A stretch of 64,000 nt of DNA from Archangium primigenium (GTDB taxonomy: Bacteria > Myxococcota > Myxococcia > Myxococcales > Myxococcaceae). The stretch's first letter is position 1, and every line of letters begins with the position of its first letter. Below the pieces are notes generated by a model. The model did no database searches and had not been told where the DNA came from. It saw only the letters and a program-made list of their open reading frames with translations. The position numbers and the translations under genes are program-made. The stretch lies in assembly GCF_016904885.1 (NCBI RefSeq), contig NZ_JADWYI010000001.1, forward strand, positions 4,030,001-4,094,000. Reading direction: 5' to 3'. Shown in pieces: positions 32,998-42,075 of this stretch.

Positions 32998-33048
32998 GGC
33001 CCAGGCACTACCACACGCCGGGGGCAGGGGGTGATACAAGGCGCGCCC

Positions 33049-34170
33049 GTGAAGGTCGCCCTCGTCCATGACTGGCTCGTCACGCAACGCGGGGGAGAGC
33101 ACGTGCTCGAAGCCCTGTGCGAGCTCTTCCCCCAGGCGGACATCCACACCCTCGTGCACCGCCCTGGCGCCGTGCACCCGCGCATCGAAGCCCGGCCCAT
33201 CCACACGTCCGTGCTCCAGCACGTGCCGCGCATCCACACGCTCTACCGGCACTTCCTGCCCGTGCTGCCCCAGGTCATCGAGTCCATGCGCCTGGCGGAC
33301 GACTACGACTTGGTCATCTCCTCCAGCCACTGCGTGGCCAAGGGCATTCGCAAGCCGCCCCGCGCCCGGCACCTGTCCTACGTGCACGCGCCCATGCGCT
33401 ACATGTGGGACCTGTTCGACGACTACTTCGGCCCGGGCCGGGCGTCGCTGCCCGTGCGGGCGGCGGCGCACGCGGTGCGGCCCCTGCTCCAGAAGTGGGA
33501 CCGCGAGAGCACCGCGGGCGTGGATCGGGTGCTCGTCAACAGCCAGCACATCGCCCGGAAGGTGAAGCGCTTCTGGGGCCGGGACGCCACCGTGGTGTAC
33601 CCGCCCGTGGCCCTGGAGCGCTTCTGCCAGCACCCGCTCACGGGGCTCGGGCAGGGCGGCTACTACCTGTGGCTGGGCGCCTTCGCCCCCTACAAGCGGC
33701 TGGACATCGCGCTCGGGGCCTTCCGCGGGCTCGACGCGCCCCTGTGGGTGGTGGGCACCGGCCAGGAGGCCGCGAAGCTCACCTCGGGCGCCTTGCCCCC
33801 GCACATCCGCTTCCTCGGCCCGGTGGCGAACGACGCGCTCGCGGGCCTGTACCGCGACGCCCGGGCGCTCATCTTCACCCCCGAGGAGGACTTCGGCATC
33901 GTCCCCCTGGAGGCCCAGGCCTCCGGGCGGCCCGTCATCGCCTACGGGCGGGGTGGGGCCCTGGAGACGGTGAACCCGCGCACGGGCGTCTTCTTCGACA
34001 CGCAGAGCCCCGAGTCCCTGGCGGACGCCGTGCGCCGCTTCGAGGCCTGGGAGCCCACCTTCCAGCCCGCCGACGCGCGGGCCCAGGCCGAGCGCTTCAG
34101 CCGCGCCGCCTTCCAGCGCGCCATCCAGGCCGAGGTGGACGCGCTCATGGGAACGCACGCCGCACCCTGA
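33049..34170 (+). CDS. GT4-family glycosyltransferase
   Basis: 373 residues, GT-B fold: KVALVHDWLVTQRGGEHVLEAL start, which is typical for this subfamily of exopolysaccharide and O-antigen transferases; RHLSYVHAPMRYMWDLFDDYF; YYLWLGAFAPYKRLD; and the donor-site segment FTPEEDFGIVPLEAQASGRPVIA. Start chosen at GTG 33049 so that the protein begins with this strand; GTG 33031 is possible. Probably works with the sugar-phosphate transferase downstream in making a surface polysaccharide. Confidence 0.88.
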   Translation: MKVALVHDWLVTQRGGEHVLEALCELFPQADIHTLVHRPGAVHPRIEARPIHTSVLQHVPRIHTLYRHFLPVLPQVIESMRLADDYDLVISSSHCVAKGIRKPPRARHLSYVHAPMRYMWDLFDDYFGPGRASLPVRAAAHAVRPLLQKWDRESTAGVDRVLVNSQHIARKVKRFWGRDATVVYPPVALERFCQHPLTGLGQGGYYLWLGAFAPYKRLDIALGAFRGLDAPLWVVGTGQEAAKLTSGALPPHIRFLGPVANDALAGLYRDARALIFTPEEDFGIVPLEAQASGRPVIAYGRGGALETVNPRTGVFFDTQSPESLADAVRRFEAWEPTFQPADARAQAERFSRAAFQRAIQAEVDALMGTHAAP

Positions 34171-34402
34171 CACGGCTGTCACGGACGCCACACTTCCGTG
34201 AAGGGACGGGCCCGGGAGGCGGGGCGCCGTCGGGGCTCCAACGGGGCGGGGGCGGGGGGCAACCCCTTGGATTCCGGGCGCTTCCCATGTTACGAGCCGC
34301 CTCGGCCCAGGGGGTGTCCGTCCGCGGACAGTCCCGGCTCCGAGGTGCGCCCCTTGCAAGGGGTGGGCGCGCGGTGTGCGGGTCAGGCCCAAGGAGTTCC
34401 AC

Positions 34403-35797
34403 GTGTTCAGCCGGTTCCAGCGCTTCTACACGTCCATCAAGATCGCGACCGACGTGGTGATGCTGACGGGGGCGTTCGCGCTCGCGTACGTGTCGCGCTT
34501 CGACGGGCCCATTCCGGTCGTCTACGGCATGCCCGCCTGGGAGGAGACGCTGCTGTCGCTCGCGACGGTGCTGCTCGTCTTCCCCATCACCTACCGGCAG
34601 GCGCGCCTGTACGCCACCAACCGGGCCCGCACGCACATCGGCGAGGTGTTCGAGGTCTTCAAGGCCACCATCATGGCCACGCTGCTCGTGGTGGCGCTCA
34701 CGTACTTCACCCGCGAGCGCTACTCGCGCTTGATGCTGGCGTTCTTCTCCGCCTACGCGTTCCTCGGCGTGTCCGCGGCGCGGCTGGTGCTGCGCGGGGT
34801 GCTCAGCGCGGTGCGCCGGCGGGGCTACAACCTCAAGTCCATCCTCGTCATCGGGGCGGGAGAGCTGGGCCAGCGCGTCATCGACACGGTGGAGGGCCAC
34901 CGCGAGCTGGGCTTCCGGGTGGAGGGCGTGCTGTCGCTGTCGCCGGACCCGGTGGGCGGACAGGTGGGCGGGGTGCCTGTGGTGGGCCACGTGAGGGACG
35001 TGGACGCGGTGTTGGACGCGCGGCCCGTGGACCAGGTCATCATCGCCGTGCCGCTCGAGGAGCAGGCCGCGGTCAAGCCGCTCATGGAGCAGCTGGCGCT
35101 GCGCACGGTGGACGTGAAGGTGGTGCCGGACCTCTACCAGTACGTCACCCTGTACGGCGGTCTGGAGGAGTTCGGCGGCCTGCCCATCATCAGCCTCCAG
35201 GGCGACCCCATGGCGGGCTGGAACATGGTGGCCAAGCGCGTCTTCGACGTGCTCTTCGCCTTGGTGGCGCTCTTCGTGAGCGCCCCCTTCATGCTGGTGG
35301 TCGCCCTGGCCGTGAAGCTCACCAGCCGCGGGCCCCTGCTCTACGCCCAGGAGCGCATGGGCATGGACGGGCAGACGTTCCACATTCTCAAATTCCGCAC
35401 CATGCGCACGGACGCCGAGTCCTCCGGCGCCCTCATGGCCAGCAAGGACGACCCGCGGCGCACGCCCATCGGCACGTTCCTGCGCAAGTACTCGCTCGAC
35501 GAGCTGCCCCAGTTCTTCAACGTGCTCACCGGCGACATGAGCCTCGTGGGCCCGCGCCCCGAGCGCCCCGTGTTCATCGAGGAGTTCAAGCGCCAGATTC
35601 CCCGCTACCACCTGCGCCACAAGGTGAAGGCGGGCATCACCGGCTGGGCCCAGGTCAACGGTTTGCGCGGCCAGACGTCCATCCAGAAGCGCATCGAGTA
35701 CGACCTGTACTACATCGAGAACTGGTCGCTGCTCATGGACCTGAAAATCCTGGTGCGCACGGCGCTCGGGGGTTTCCTGTCCAAGAATGCCTATTAG
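34403..35797 (+). CDS. Undecaprenyl-phosphate sugar phosphotransferase (WcaJ/EpsZ type)
   Basis: 464 residues. Four N-terminal membrane segments, a CoA-binding-like Rossmann region (ILVIGAGELGQRVID), a further membrane segment (about 285-305) and the C-terminal bacterial sugar transferase domain (KRVFDVLFALVAL, ILKFRTMRTDAE, SLDELPQFFNVLTGDMSLVGPRP, GITGWAQVNGLRG). It transfers hexose-1-phosphate to undecaprenyl phosphate, starting repeat-unit assembly; Myxococcus EpsZ for exopolysaccharide is of this type. GTG 34403 has AAGGAG 6 bases before it, better than GTG 34376. No polymerase or flippase gene is adjacent. Confidence 0.93.
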   Translation: MFSRFQRFYTSIKIATDVVMLTGAFALAYVSRFDGPIPVVYGMPAWEETLLSLATVLLVFPITYRQARLYATNRARTHIGEVFEVFKATIMATLLVVALTYFTRERYSRLMLAFFSAYAFLGVSAARLVLRGVLSAVRRRGYNLKSILVIGAGELGQRVIDTVEGHRELGFRVEGVLSLSPDPVGGQVGGVPVVGHVRDVDAVLDARPVDQVIIAVPLEEQAAVKPLMEQLALRTVDVKVVPDLYQYVTLYGGLEEFGGLPIISLQGDPMAGWNMVAKRVFDVLFALVALFVSAPFMLVVALAVKLTSRGPLLYAQERMGMDGQTFHILKFRTMRTDAESSGALMASKDDPRRTPIGTFLRKYSLDELPQFFNVLTGDMSLVGPRPERPVFIEEFKRQIPRYHLRHKVKAGITGWAQVNGLRGQTSIQKRIEYDLYYIENWSLLMDLKILVRTALGGFLSKNAY

Positions 35798-35899
35798 CGT
35801 GGAGTGACCAACAGCCCCGCGAAGTTCTGGCGTGTGTCGGACTTCTCGGGGCTTCCAGGTACAGCCAGCGGAGGGGTGGACGCCTACTATCTCCGCCGT

Positions 35900-37948
35900 A
35901 TGGTCGATCAGCTCGGAACGCATCTGGTCCGCAAGGGTCTGCTCTCCCAGTCGCAGCTGGATGAGGCCCTCAAGTCGCGTCTGATCTACGGCGGCAGCCT
36001 GGGCACGAACCTGGTCGAACTCGGCCTGCTCGAGCTGCCCACCCTGGGCCAGGCCCTGTCGGATGCCTACCACTTCCCGCTGGCCAGCGAGGCGGAGCTG
36101 GAGTCCGTCTCCAGCGAGGCCGTGGCCCTGCTCAAGCCCGAGCTCGCGCGCCAGCACCAGGCCTTCCCGCTCGCGGTCGAGGGCCGCCGCCTGCGCATCG
36201 CCCTGGCCGAGCCGCAGGATCCCCGGCACGTGGACTCGCTCGCGTTCGCCACGGGCATGCGCATCGTCCCCTCCATCATCGCGGAGCCGAGGCTCTGGCG
36301 CGCGCTGGAGAAGCGCTACGGCCTGCCCCGGCCGACCCGGCCCGCCCGCGCGGGTCAGGCTCGGCCGCCCGCTGGTCAGGCGGCCGTGCCTGGAGTGGCC
36401 CTGAGCCTCGCGCCCCGGCCCGTGGGCGCGGCACCGGGCGTCGTGCCCGCGGCTCCCGTGTCCGCGCCGATGGCGGCCCGGGGAGGGCAGGGCATTGGCA
36501 CCGCCTCGCCGGGGCCTCGGCTGCCGCCCGTGGCCGTGCCGATGCCCGCGGTGGCGCCCCGTCCGGTGGCCAATGTCCTCGCCACGACGCCCGCTCCCGC
36601 GCCCGCCCTGGCCCTGGCGGCAGGCACCGCGCCGGCCTTCTCGTTCGGCGCCGCCGCGTCGTTCCCCCACCGGCCGCCGGGGCTCATTCCCCGCTCGCCC
36701 GCGGGCGGCTCGCCGCGCGCCGCGCGCAACCGGCTGGTGGAGGCGGCGGAGGCCCCCACGGCCGCGCCGCCGCGGCCTCCGCCTCCGCCGCTGACGGTGG
36801 TGCAGGCCGCCCCGGCCGAGCCCGTCGTCGAGGTGCGCCCACCGCCGCCTCCGCCGCCGGAACCCGAGTCCGAGTCCGAGCCCGAACTCCTGCTGGAGGT
36901 GGTCGCCGAGCCCGAGGCGGTCACGCCGCCGCCCCCGCCCGTGGAGGCCCTCGCGCCCGAGCCGCCCGCCGAGCCCGTCGCGAGCGAGCCGCCGGTGGTG
37001 GAGGGGGTGCTGGATGACGCGCCCATCGAGACGCTGACGGAGAAGGTGGAGCGGGACATCCGCTTCGAGTCGGCGCTGGCGGACATCCTGCGCCCGGCCG
37101 AGCCCGTCACGCAGGCGCTGGTGCCGGTGGCCCCCGCGGTCGAGGTGTTGCCGCCGCCGTTCCGCCCGCCCGTCGAGCCCGAGGTCGAGACGGTCGCCCG
37201 GGTGAAGGTGCTGCCTCCGGGGCGGCGGCTGCGGACGATGCTCGACCTGCCGGCCATCACGGGCGGGGAGACGTCCGGAGAGCTGTCGATGGCCTCGGAC
37301 CTCGAGATCGTCGAGGCGGACTCGGGCTCGTCGTCGTGGGAGAGCCGGTGCATCGAGGTGGACTTCTCGGTGGTGGAGCCGGAGTCGGTGCGGCCCTCGC
37401 CGGTGGTGGACTTCATTCCGGATTGGGATCCGTCCACGGAGTTCAGCGACAACGGCTCGCCCGGGGTGCAGTGGGTGCAGCTCGCCGACGCGCTGGAGGC
37501 GGTGCAGCGGGCGACGACGCCTGGGGAGCTGGGCCAGGCGCTCCTGTCGTACGCGCAGGGCCGCTTCCCGCGGGGCTTCCTGCTGGGCGAGACGTTCGGC
37601 TCGGTGCGGGTGGGTCAGGCGTTCGGCCCGGGGAGTGAGAAGCCCGAGGTGGCGGCGCTGCAGGTGAGTCTGTCGGTGCCGTCGATCCTCTCGCAGGCGC
37701 AGGCGGACGGGGGCCCGGTGGTTTCCTCGAAGCCGTTGAGCCAGACGGACGAGGTGCTCTTCGCGGCGCTGGGGGAGACGTACTCCAACCTGTTGGCGGC
37801 GCCCATCCGGGTGCGGCAGCGGGCGGTGGGCTTCGTGGTGATCGACGGCGGCCCGGCCCCGTTCGGCCCCGAGGAGCTCGACGAGATGGAGCGACTGCTC
37901 GCGGCGGCGTCGGAGGCCTACGGCCGCTTGCAGGTCGCCTCGACCTGA
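35900..37948 (+). CDS. GspE/PilB N-terminal domain protein with GAF-like C-terminus
   Basis: 682 residues. Residues 1-145 match the N-terminal domain of type II secretion/type IV pilus ATPases (LVRKGLLSQSQLDEAL, GTNLVELGLL, ALLKPELARQHQAFPLAVEGRRLRIALAEP). No Walker motifs follow; instead there is a linker of about 330 residues rich in Pro, Ala and Glu, and then a GAF-like domain (about 520-680; LLAAPIRVRQRAVGFVVIDGG). This looks like a regulator or adaptor that borrows the ATPase docking domain. ATG 35900 is preferred although GTG 35804 is in frame; the extra 32 residues look random. Confidence 0.78.
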   Translation: MVDQLGTHLVRKGLLSQSQLDEALKSRLIYGGSLGTNLVELGLLELPTLGQALSDAYHFPLASEAELESVSSEAVALLKPELARQHQAFPLAVEGRRLRIALAEPQDPRHVDSLAFATGMRIVPSIIAEPRLWRALEKRYGLPRPTRPARAGQARPPAGQAAVPGVALSLAPRPVGAAPGVVPAAPVSAPMAARGGQGIGTASPGPRLPPVAVPMPAVAPRPVANVLATTPAPAPALALAAGTAPAFSFGAAASFPHRPPGLIPRSPAGGSPRAARNRLVEAAEAPTAAPPRPPPPPLTVVQAAPAEPVVEVRPPPPPPPEPESESEPELLLEVVAEPEAVTPPPPPVEALAPEPPAEPVASEPPVVEGVLDDAPIETLTEKVERDIRFESALADILRPAEPVTQALVPVAPAVEVLPPPFRPPVEPEVETVARVKVLPPGRRLRTMLDLPAITGGETSGELSMASDLEIVEADSGSSSWESRCIEVDFSVVEPESVRPSPVVDFIPDWDPSTEFSDNGSPGVQWVQLADALEAVQRATTPGELGQALLSYAQGRFPRGFLLGETFGSVRVGQAFGPGSEKPEVAALQVSLSVPSILSQAQADGGPVVSSKPLSQTDEVLFAALGETYSNLLAAPIRVRQRAVGFVVIDGGPAPFGPEELDEMERLLAAASEAYGRLQVAST

Positions 37949-37996
37949 CCCAATCCGTGCTACGCCCCGAGAGATGCGTGGGCGCTACGCACGGAG

Positions 37997-38289
37997 ATGG
38001 GGATGAGGCTGCTCGGAATCACGGTGCTCCTGCTACTGACGTCGTCGTGCGCGACGACGCGGCGGGTGACGCCGGACACGAGACAGCACACGCCGATCGT
38101 CTACGGGCCTGTCGCGACCGTGCCCGTAACCGACCCCGAGGCGCTGCGCGCGATGGTGGTGTCCCCCGACCAAGCCACGCTTGGATGTCGAAGCGTTGCG
38201 GAATGCCCACGCGCGTGGGTTGGACATGTTGACTCCGCTCGCGCGTGAACTGACAACGCCTGGCCCCACATTGGAATCCAGATGCCTGA
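37997..38289 (+). pseudogene. Decayed lipoprotein toxin gene (internally deleted copy of 38902-40197)
   Basis: The first 37 codons match the intact toxin (MGMRLLGITVLLLLTSSC against MGMRLLGIAVLLWLCSAC, then PIVY). The reading then jumps to the homologue of TDPEALRAMVVS about 330 bases further into the gene, and the rest of the hydrophobic middle and the whole nuclease domain are lost. A 3' remnant readable as LARELTTPG (compare IARELTTAG) is present but in another frame, and the final PDA-stop, matching the intact gene, is in a third frame. At least two deletions and two frame changes are therefore visible. The 83-residue frame left (to 38248) could still make a short lipoprotein. Confidence 0.85.
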
Positions 38290-38866
38290 TGCGACGAACA
38301 CACGGTTCTTCAATTTGAAGATAGACGTCTACGTTCCAGGTCGATGGTACATGGCGGCGCCCACGCTCTCTGACGGCCAATGCCTTGAGGACCTTTGGGT
38401 GTTTACTCGGGGCGAGCCCATCGCCTCTCCTGGTCGACTACGCGTTCCCCTTTATCGTGCAGGCAATCCGTTGGACTTCACGACCGCGGGTATGGGGTCG
38501 ACGCCTATCCTGAGTGAACGAACGGCGGCTGTGTTCCGAAAGCTGGCTTCTTACGACACCCAACTCTTTCCCGTTGATGTCGAGGGGCAAGGCGTGCCCT
38601 ATCACCTTCTCGTTGTTGCGCGAACGGTCCGCTGCATTCATGACGAGGCCTGTGAGGAAGCTCGGTATTTCACGCCGGAAGATGGGAGACCTGAGCGTGT
38701 GGGGGAGTATCAGGCCGTTTCGGGCCTGCGAATCGACAAGTCGAAGGTTGGGGACGCGCGTGTGTTCAAAACATGGGGTTGGTGTCCCGCGCTCATCGTT
38801 GATGGAGAAGTCAAGGCCGCTCTGGAGCAGGCGGGTATCGTGGGTGGATATTTTGAAGAGGTCTGA
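38282..38866 (+). CDS. Imm11-type immunity protein, retained without its toxin
   Basis: 194 residues, same length as and clearly paralogous to the protein at 40190-40774 (shared VPGRWYM, PLDFTTAG, TPILS, VSGLRIDKSKVGD, RVFKTWGW, GGxFEEV). The family resembles Imm11 (DUF1629), cytoplasmic antidotes found behind polymorphic nuclease toxins. The frame is intact with no stop, although its toxin gene is wrecked, so it probably still protects against toxin from other strains. The ATG overlaps the relic toxin stop as in the intact pair. Lower G+C than the genome average. Confidence 0.8.
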   Translation: MPDATNTRFFNLKIDVYVPGRWYMAAPTLSDGQCLEDLWVFTRGEPIASPGRLRVPLYRAGNPLDFTTAGMGSTPILSERTAAVFRKLASYDTQLFPVDVEGQGVPYHLLVVARTVRCIHDEACEEARYFTPEDGRPERVGEYQAVSGLRIDKSKVGDARVFKTWGWCPALIVDGEVKAALEQAGIVGGYFEEV

Positions 38867-38901
38867 TTTGTGAAGGGCGTTGCATTGAGGTCGGCGCGTC
38901 C

Positions 38902-40197
38902 ATGGGAATGAGGCTGCTCGGAATTGCCGTGTTGCTGTGGCTGTGCTCGGCGTGCACAACGACACGCAAGGTGACGCTGGACACGGGAGACGGCGCGCCC
39001 ATTGTCTACCGGCCTGTCCCGTCCGCACCCATCACCATCGGTGAGCGGGAGTTCCAGGGCGCGCTCGCACAGATCCTGCTCGACATGGACTGGACGATAG
39101 TGGGCCACGGGCCGGAGCCAATGGGAGCCCGGTTGTTGCTCGCTTCGGCAGGAGGCGTCGTCGACGGCGCTCGGGGCCAACGGGAGACACCCGCCGCACG
39201 CCGATGCGAGCGGCACCGGAACGCCGCGACCTGCGCGCGACTGCTGACGGGCAAGCTCACCCTGGAGCCGATGGATAGGAGTCTCTTGGCGCTGTCCTTT
39301 GCGCTGGACACGGTCTGGACAGGCGTGGCGGAGGTGGTGAAGGACGTCGCCGACCCCGAGGCACTGCGCGCGATGGTGGTGTCCCTCATAGGCACGGCGC
39401 TCGTCATGCTGGTGGCGCCCGAGCCCATCACCAAGTTCATCGCGATGGGCCTGACGGCCTCGTTGATTGCCTACCTGGGCGTGGGGCCCGTGTGGAACCT
39501 CGGGCAGGCTTTCGTGCGGCTCATGAAGGAGTCGAACGCGGCCCACGGCCTCACGGAACTGGAGGCGTCCGGACACCGGTTCGGCAAGGCACTTGGGGCC
39601 AACGGGGCGCGCGTCCTGGTGCTCGTGGCGATGACGGCCCTCGGAGGCAAGAGCGCCATGGCCGCGCAGGGCCCGCGGCTGCCTGGCGCCGCCCAGGCCG
39701 CGATGCGCGCACGAGCCGAAGGCGGCTTTGAACTGTCGGCGGTACTGGCAGGGGATGTGCGGTCCATCGCATTGCCCTCTACGGGCGTGCTGAACGTCGC
39801 GTTGGTACCTACGGCGGTGGCGGCGGTCGCGATGGAGACAGGTGGGGTCATCCAGGGAGACCCCGACGGAGACATCCATCACATCTGCACCGACAAGAAC
39901 GAAGTCTCCGAGGTATCCGGCGGCCCCTGGACGCCCCTGTTCGAGTCCTACTTCAAGCGAGCGAAGATGAAGCTGAGTGATGTCGCGAACCAGGTGCGCA
40001 TCAAGGGACACAAGGGGCCGCATCCCCGCGAGTACCACCAAGAAGTTCTTGTTCGGCTCGATCGGGTTATGAGGCTATGCAAGGGAGAAGCGCAGTGTCG
40101 TGCTGTGTTGAGGGAGACGCTGAGCCAGATTGCACGTGAACTGACGACTGCGGGAACCCAGTTGAGAAAGCTCGTTACGAGGAATCCTGATGCCTGA
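38902..40197 (+). CDS. Lipoprotein polymorphic toxin with AHH/HNH-type nuclease tip (Sit-like)
   Basis: 431 residues. Lipoprotein signal with Cys18 in LCSAC; hydrophobic central segments at about 155-195 (VVSLIGTALVMLVAP, KFIAMGLTASLIAYLGVG) and 230-250; and a C-terminal nuclease domain with His326-His327 (DIHHICTDKN), His370, His374, Tyr378 and His379 (GHKGPHPREYH), the pattern of the AHH branch of HNH/EndoVII nucleases. Myxobacterial Sit toxins are lipoproteins with variable tips passed between kin by outer-membrane exchange; membership is inferred from architecture and the immunity gene. The stop overlaps the immunity start by 8 bases. An alternative start is ATG 38908. Confidence 0.8.
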   Translation: MGMRLLGIAVLLWLCSACTTTRKVTLDTGDGAPIVYRPVPSAPITIGEREFQGALAQILLDMDWTIVGHGPEPMGARLLLASAGGVVDGARGQRETPAARRCERHRNAATCARLLTGKLTLEPMDRSLLALSFALDTVWTGVAEVVKDVADPEALRAMVVSLIGTALVMLVAPEPITKFIAMGLTASLIAYLGVGPVWNLGQAFVRLMKESNAAHGLTELEASGHRFGKALGANGARVLVLVAMTALGGKSAMAAQGPRLPGAAQAAMRARAEGGFELSAVLAGDVRSIALPSTGVLNVALVPTAVAAVAMETGGVIQGDPDGDIHHICTDKNEVSEVSGGPWTPLFESYFKRAKMKLSDVANQVRIKGHKGPHPREYHQEVLVRLDRVMRLCKGEAQCRAVLRETLSQIARELTTAGTQLRKLVTRNPDA

Positions 40198-40774
40198 CAA
40201 CATGGGCAGACGTTTTTTCGATCTGCAAATCGACGCTTACGTTCCCGGCCGCTGGTACATGTCCGAACCCACTCGGCTCAATGGTCAGGAGATCGAGGAT
40301 GTCTGGGCATTCACGAATGGTGAGCCAATCAAGCCGCCTGGGTTTCTGCGTATCCCACTGCTGCGTCCTGGCCGTCCTCTTGATTTTACTACGGCGGGGG
40401 TGGGATTGACTCCAATCCTCAGTGGAAAAGCAGCAGCCATCTTCAAGGAACTGGCACCCCAAGACATTCAGCTTTTCCCAGTCGAGGTTGAAGGCCAGAC
40501 TGAACCCTTCTACCTCCTTGTTGTTATAAAGACGGTTCGCTGTATCGACGATGTGGCCTGCTCCGACATCCAACTTTTCACCGAGAACGGACTCATGCCG
40601 GAGCGTGCTGGAGAGTATCGGGTCGTATCAGGCTTGCGCATCGACAAGTCAAAGGTGGGCGATGTCCGTGTCTTCAAGACATGGGGGTGGTCGCCCGCGC
40701 TCATTATTGACGAGGAAATCAGGAATGCACTAGATCAAAATGGGTTCGTGGGCGGACACTTCGAAGAAGTATGA
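40190..40774 (+). CDS. Imm11-type immunity protein of the intact toxin
   Basis: 194 residues, cytoplasmic, no signal. Imm11-like marks: LQIDAYVPGRWYM, RPLDFTTAGVGLTPILS, TVRCIDD, GLRIDKSKVGDVRVFKTWGW. It should bind and block the nuclease tip of the toxin encoded just upstream. The ATG lies inside the toxin gene end, preceded by GAGG, so toxin and antidote are translationally coupled. G+C is visibly below neighbouring core genes. Confidence 0.82.
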   Translation: MPDNMGRRFFDLQIDAYVPGRWYMSEPTRLNGQEIEDVWAFTNGEPIKPPGFLRIPLLRPGRPLDFTTAGVGLTPILSGKAAAIFKELAPQDIQLFPVEVEGQTEPFYLLVVIKTVRCIDDVACSDIQLFTENGLMPERAGEYRVVSGLRIDKSKVGDVRVFKTWGWSPALIIDEEIRNALDQNGFVGGHFEEV

Positions 40775-40968
40775 ACTGTAGACGTAACCGTACCGGCGCT
40801 GCCTGTATGTTGGGGACGAACTCAGCGTCGCCACGCAGGATCGGAAGTTGTAGACAGTTCACCGCCTCCCTCCTCCCTTCGTCTCTTTGGAAGTGGCAAT
40901 GAGGGGGTGGATGGCCTTGACAAGGTTTCTTAATTGCTTGATTTCGTAATTACCAATGGCCTGTTCGC

Positions 40969-42045
40969 TCACTGAGCGGTGTGCCCGAAAGGCATTTTTT
41001 CAAAGTCCAAGTAACCAATTGCCAGTGTTTTAAGTAGTTCCTGTTTTTGCGCGAGCTCTGGGGAGGCGTTAAGTAGATTTTGGGCTACACCCAATGCGGC
41101 TCGCCTATCTCTGTAGATGATTGATTGTTCTGCGTGAGAACGATGGAGTTCAGCCAAATACTTCATTGTCCATCCGCAAAGCACCAATAATGCTATGCGG
41201 CCCAGGCCAAAAAATGCCAGAGCTGCGATGGCCGCCAGGGTTGACGTAGTCGGTATTTCTGGCAAGAACTTGATGAATATGAAGAAGATCAAGGCGCCGA
41301 AAATGATGGCCATGATGACCATAAATGCGAATGTGGTGCCTGCCTGCTTTTGATGGAGATGCATGGCGGATTCAAAGTCTTTTGATTTCGACTCAAAATC
41401 AGCGCGGGTCGATTGTCCCAACTCCTCGCTTATTCTGCCTTCATTCTTGATTGTTGTCTCAAGTTCGCCAAGCTCTGTGAGCTTGTTGCTGATCTGCTGT
41501 TCAATCTCCTCCAGCGCCGTGTTGGATGGAATTAGCAGTGACTGGTGTTTCGTTTGAATTTCGGAGTGTAGGTTGCTGAGTCTGTTTTGAAGGGCTTGGT
41601 TCTCCGTGTGTGATTGCCTTAATTGTTCGTTGATGGTTTTTTGTCGACTGTGGTATGCGTTTTTGGATTTTTCAAGGTCGTCGCGTAGGCGCTCGATGGC
41701 AATGGCGCTGTTGGGGATCTTGCTTGTTTCCGAATGGTAGTTGGTTTCTTTTTTTGATATATCAATTCTTAGTGTGTCTAATTCTTGTGAGAGGTTGTTT
41801 ATTGTTGATTGAAGGGCCTGCTGCTGTTCTGCGGTGTCGGAGATGGCTTTGTTGGCTGGTAGCAATATCTCGTTGCGTATTGTGTCGGCTCTCAGCGATA
41901 TCGTGGCTAGTTCTGCCCTTGCGTTCATTATTCGATTGATTCGTTCCTTGGACGGGTAGGGTGTCCTCTCGCACCGCGTGAGGCATTCTTGCGCGATGTT
42001 GTAGATTTGCTGTATGTTTTGGTGGGTTACTGCTGCGGTGGTCAT
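40969..42045 (-). CDS. AT-rich gene: coiled-coil protein with two central membrane segments
   Basis: 358 residues of unknown family. Residues about 45-230 are a long Gln/Glu/Asn/Ser-rich coiled coil; two close hydrophobic segments follow at about 240-285 (FMVIMAIIFGALIFFIFIKF and TLAAIAALAFFGLGRIALLVLC), then a cytoplasmic-looking helical tail. The gene has roughly half G+C with many A/T-ending codons, unlike everything around it, which indicates recent acquisition. AAGGA sits 5 bases before the ATG. It lies between the toxin locus and nrdJ. Architecture would suit membrane-anchored defence or competition proteins, but I cannot name it. Confidence 0.75.
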   Translation of the reverse strand: MTTAAVTHQNIQQIYNIAQECLTRCERTPYPSKERINRIMNARAELATISLRADTIRNEILLPANKAISDTAEQQQALQSTINNLSQELDTLRIDISKKETNYHSETSKIPNSAIAIERLRDDLEKSKNAYHSRQKTINEQLRQSHTENQALQNRLSNLHSEIQTKHQSLLIPSNTALEEIEQQISNKLTELGELETTIKNEGRISEELGQSTRADFESKSKDFESAMHLHQKQAGTTFAFMVIMAIIFGALIFFIFIKFLPEIPTTSTLAAIAALAFFGLGRIALLVLCGWTMKYLAELHRSHAEQSIIYRDRRAALGVAQNLLNASPELAQKQELLKTLAIGYLDFEKMPFGHTAQ

Positions 42046-42075
42046 TTGATCCTTTTTCGTGTGCGTCTAGTGCAA

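Noticed and set aside
40775-40968. Attachment site or insertion-sequence ends beside the AT-rich gene
   Set aside because: I found only short TGTAGAC repeats, with no transposase, integrase or tRNA gene nearby.
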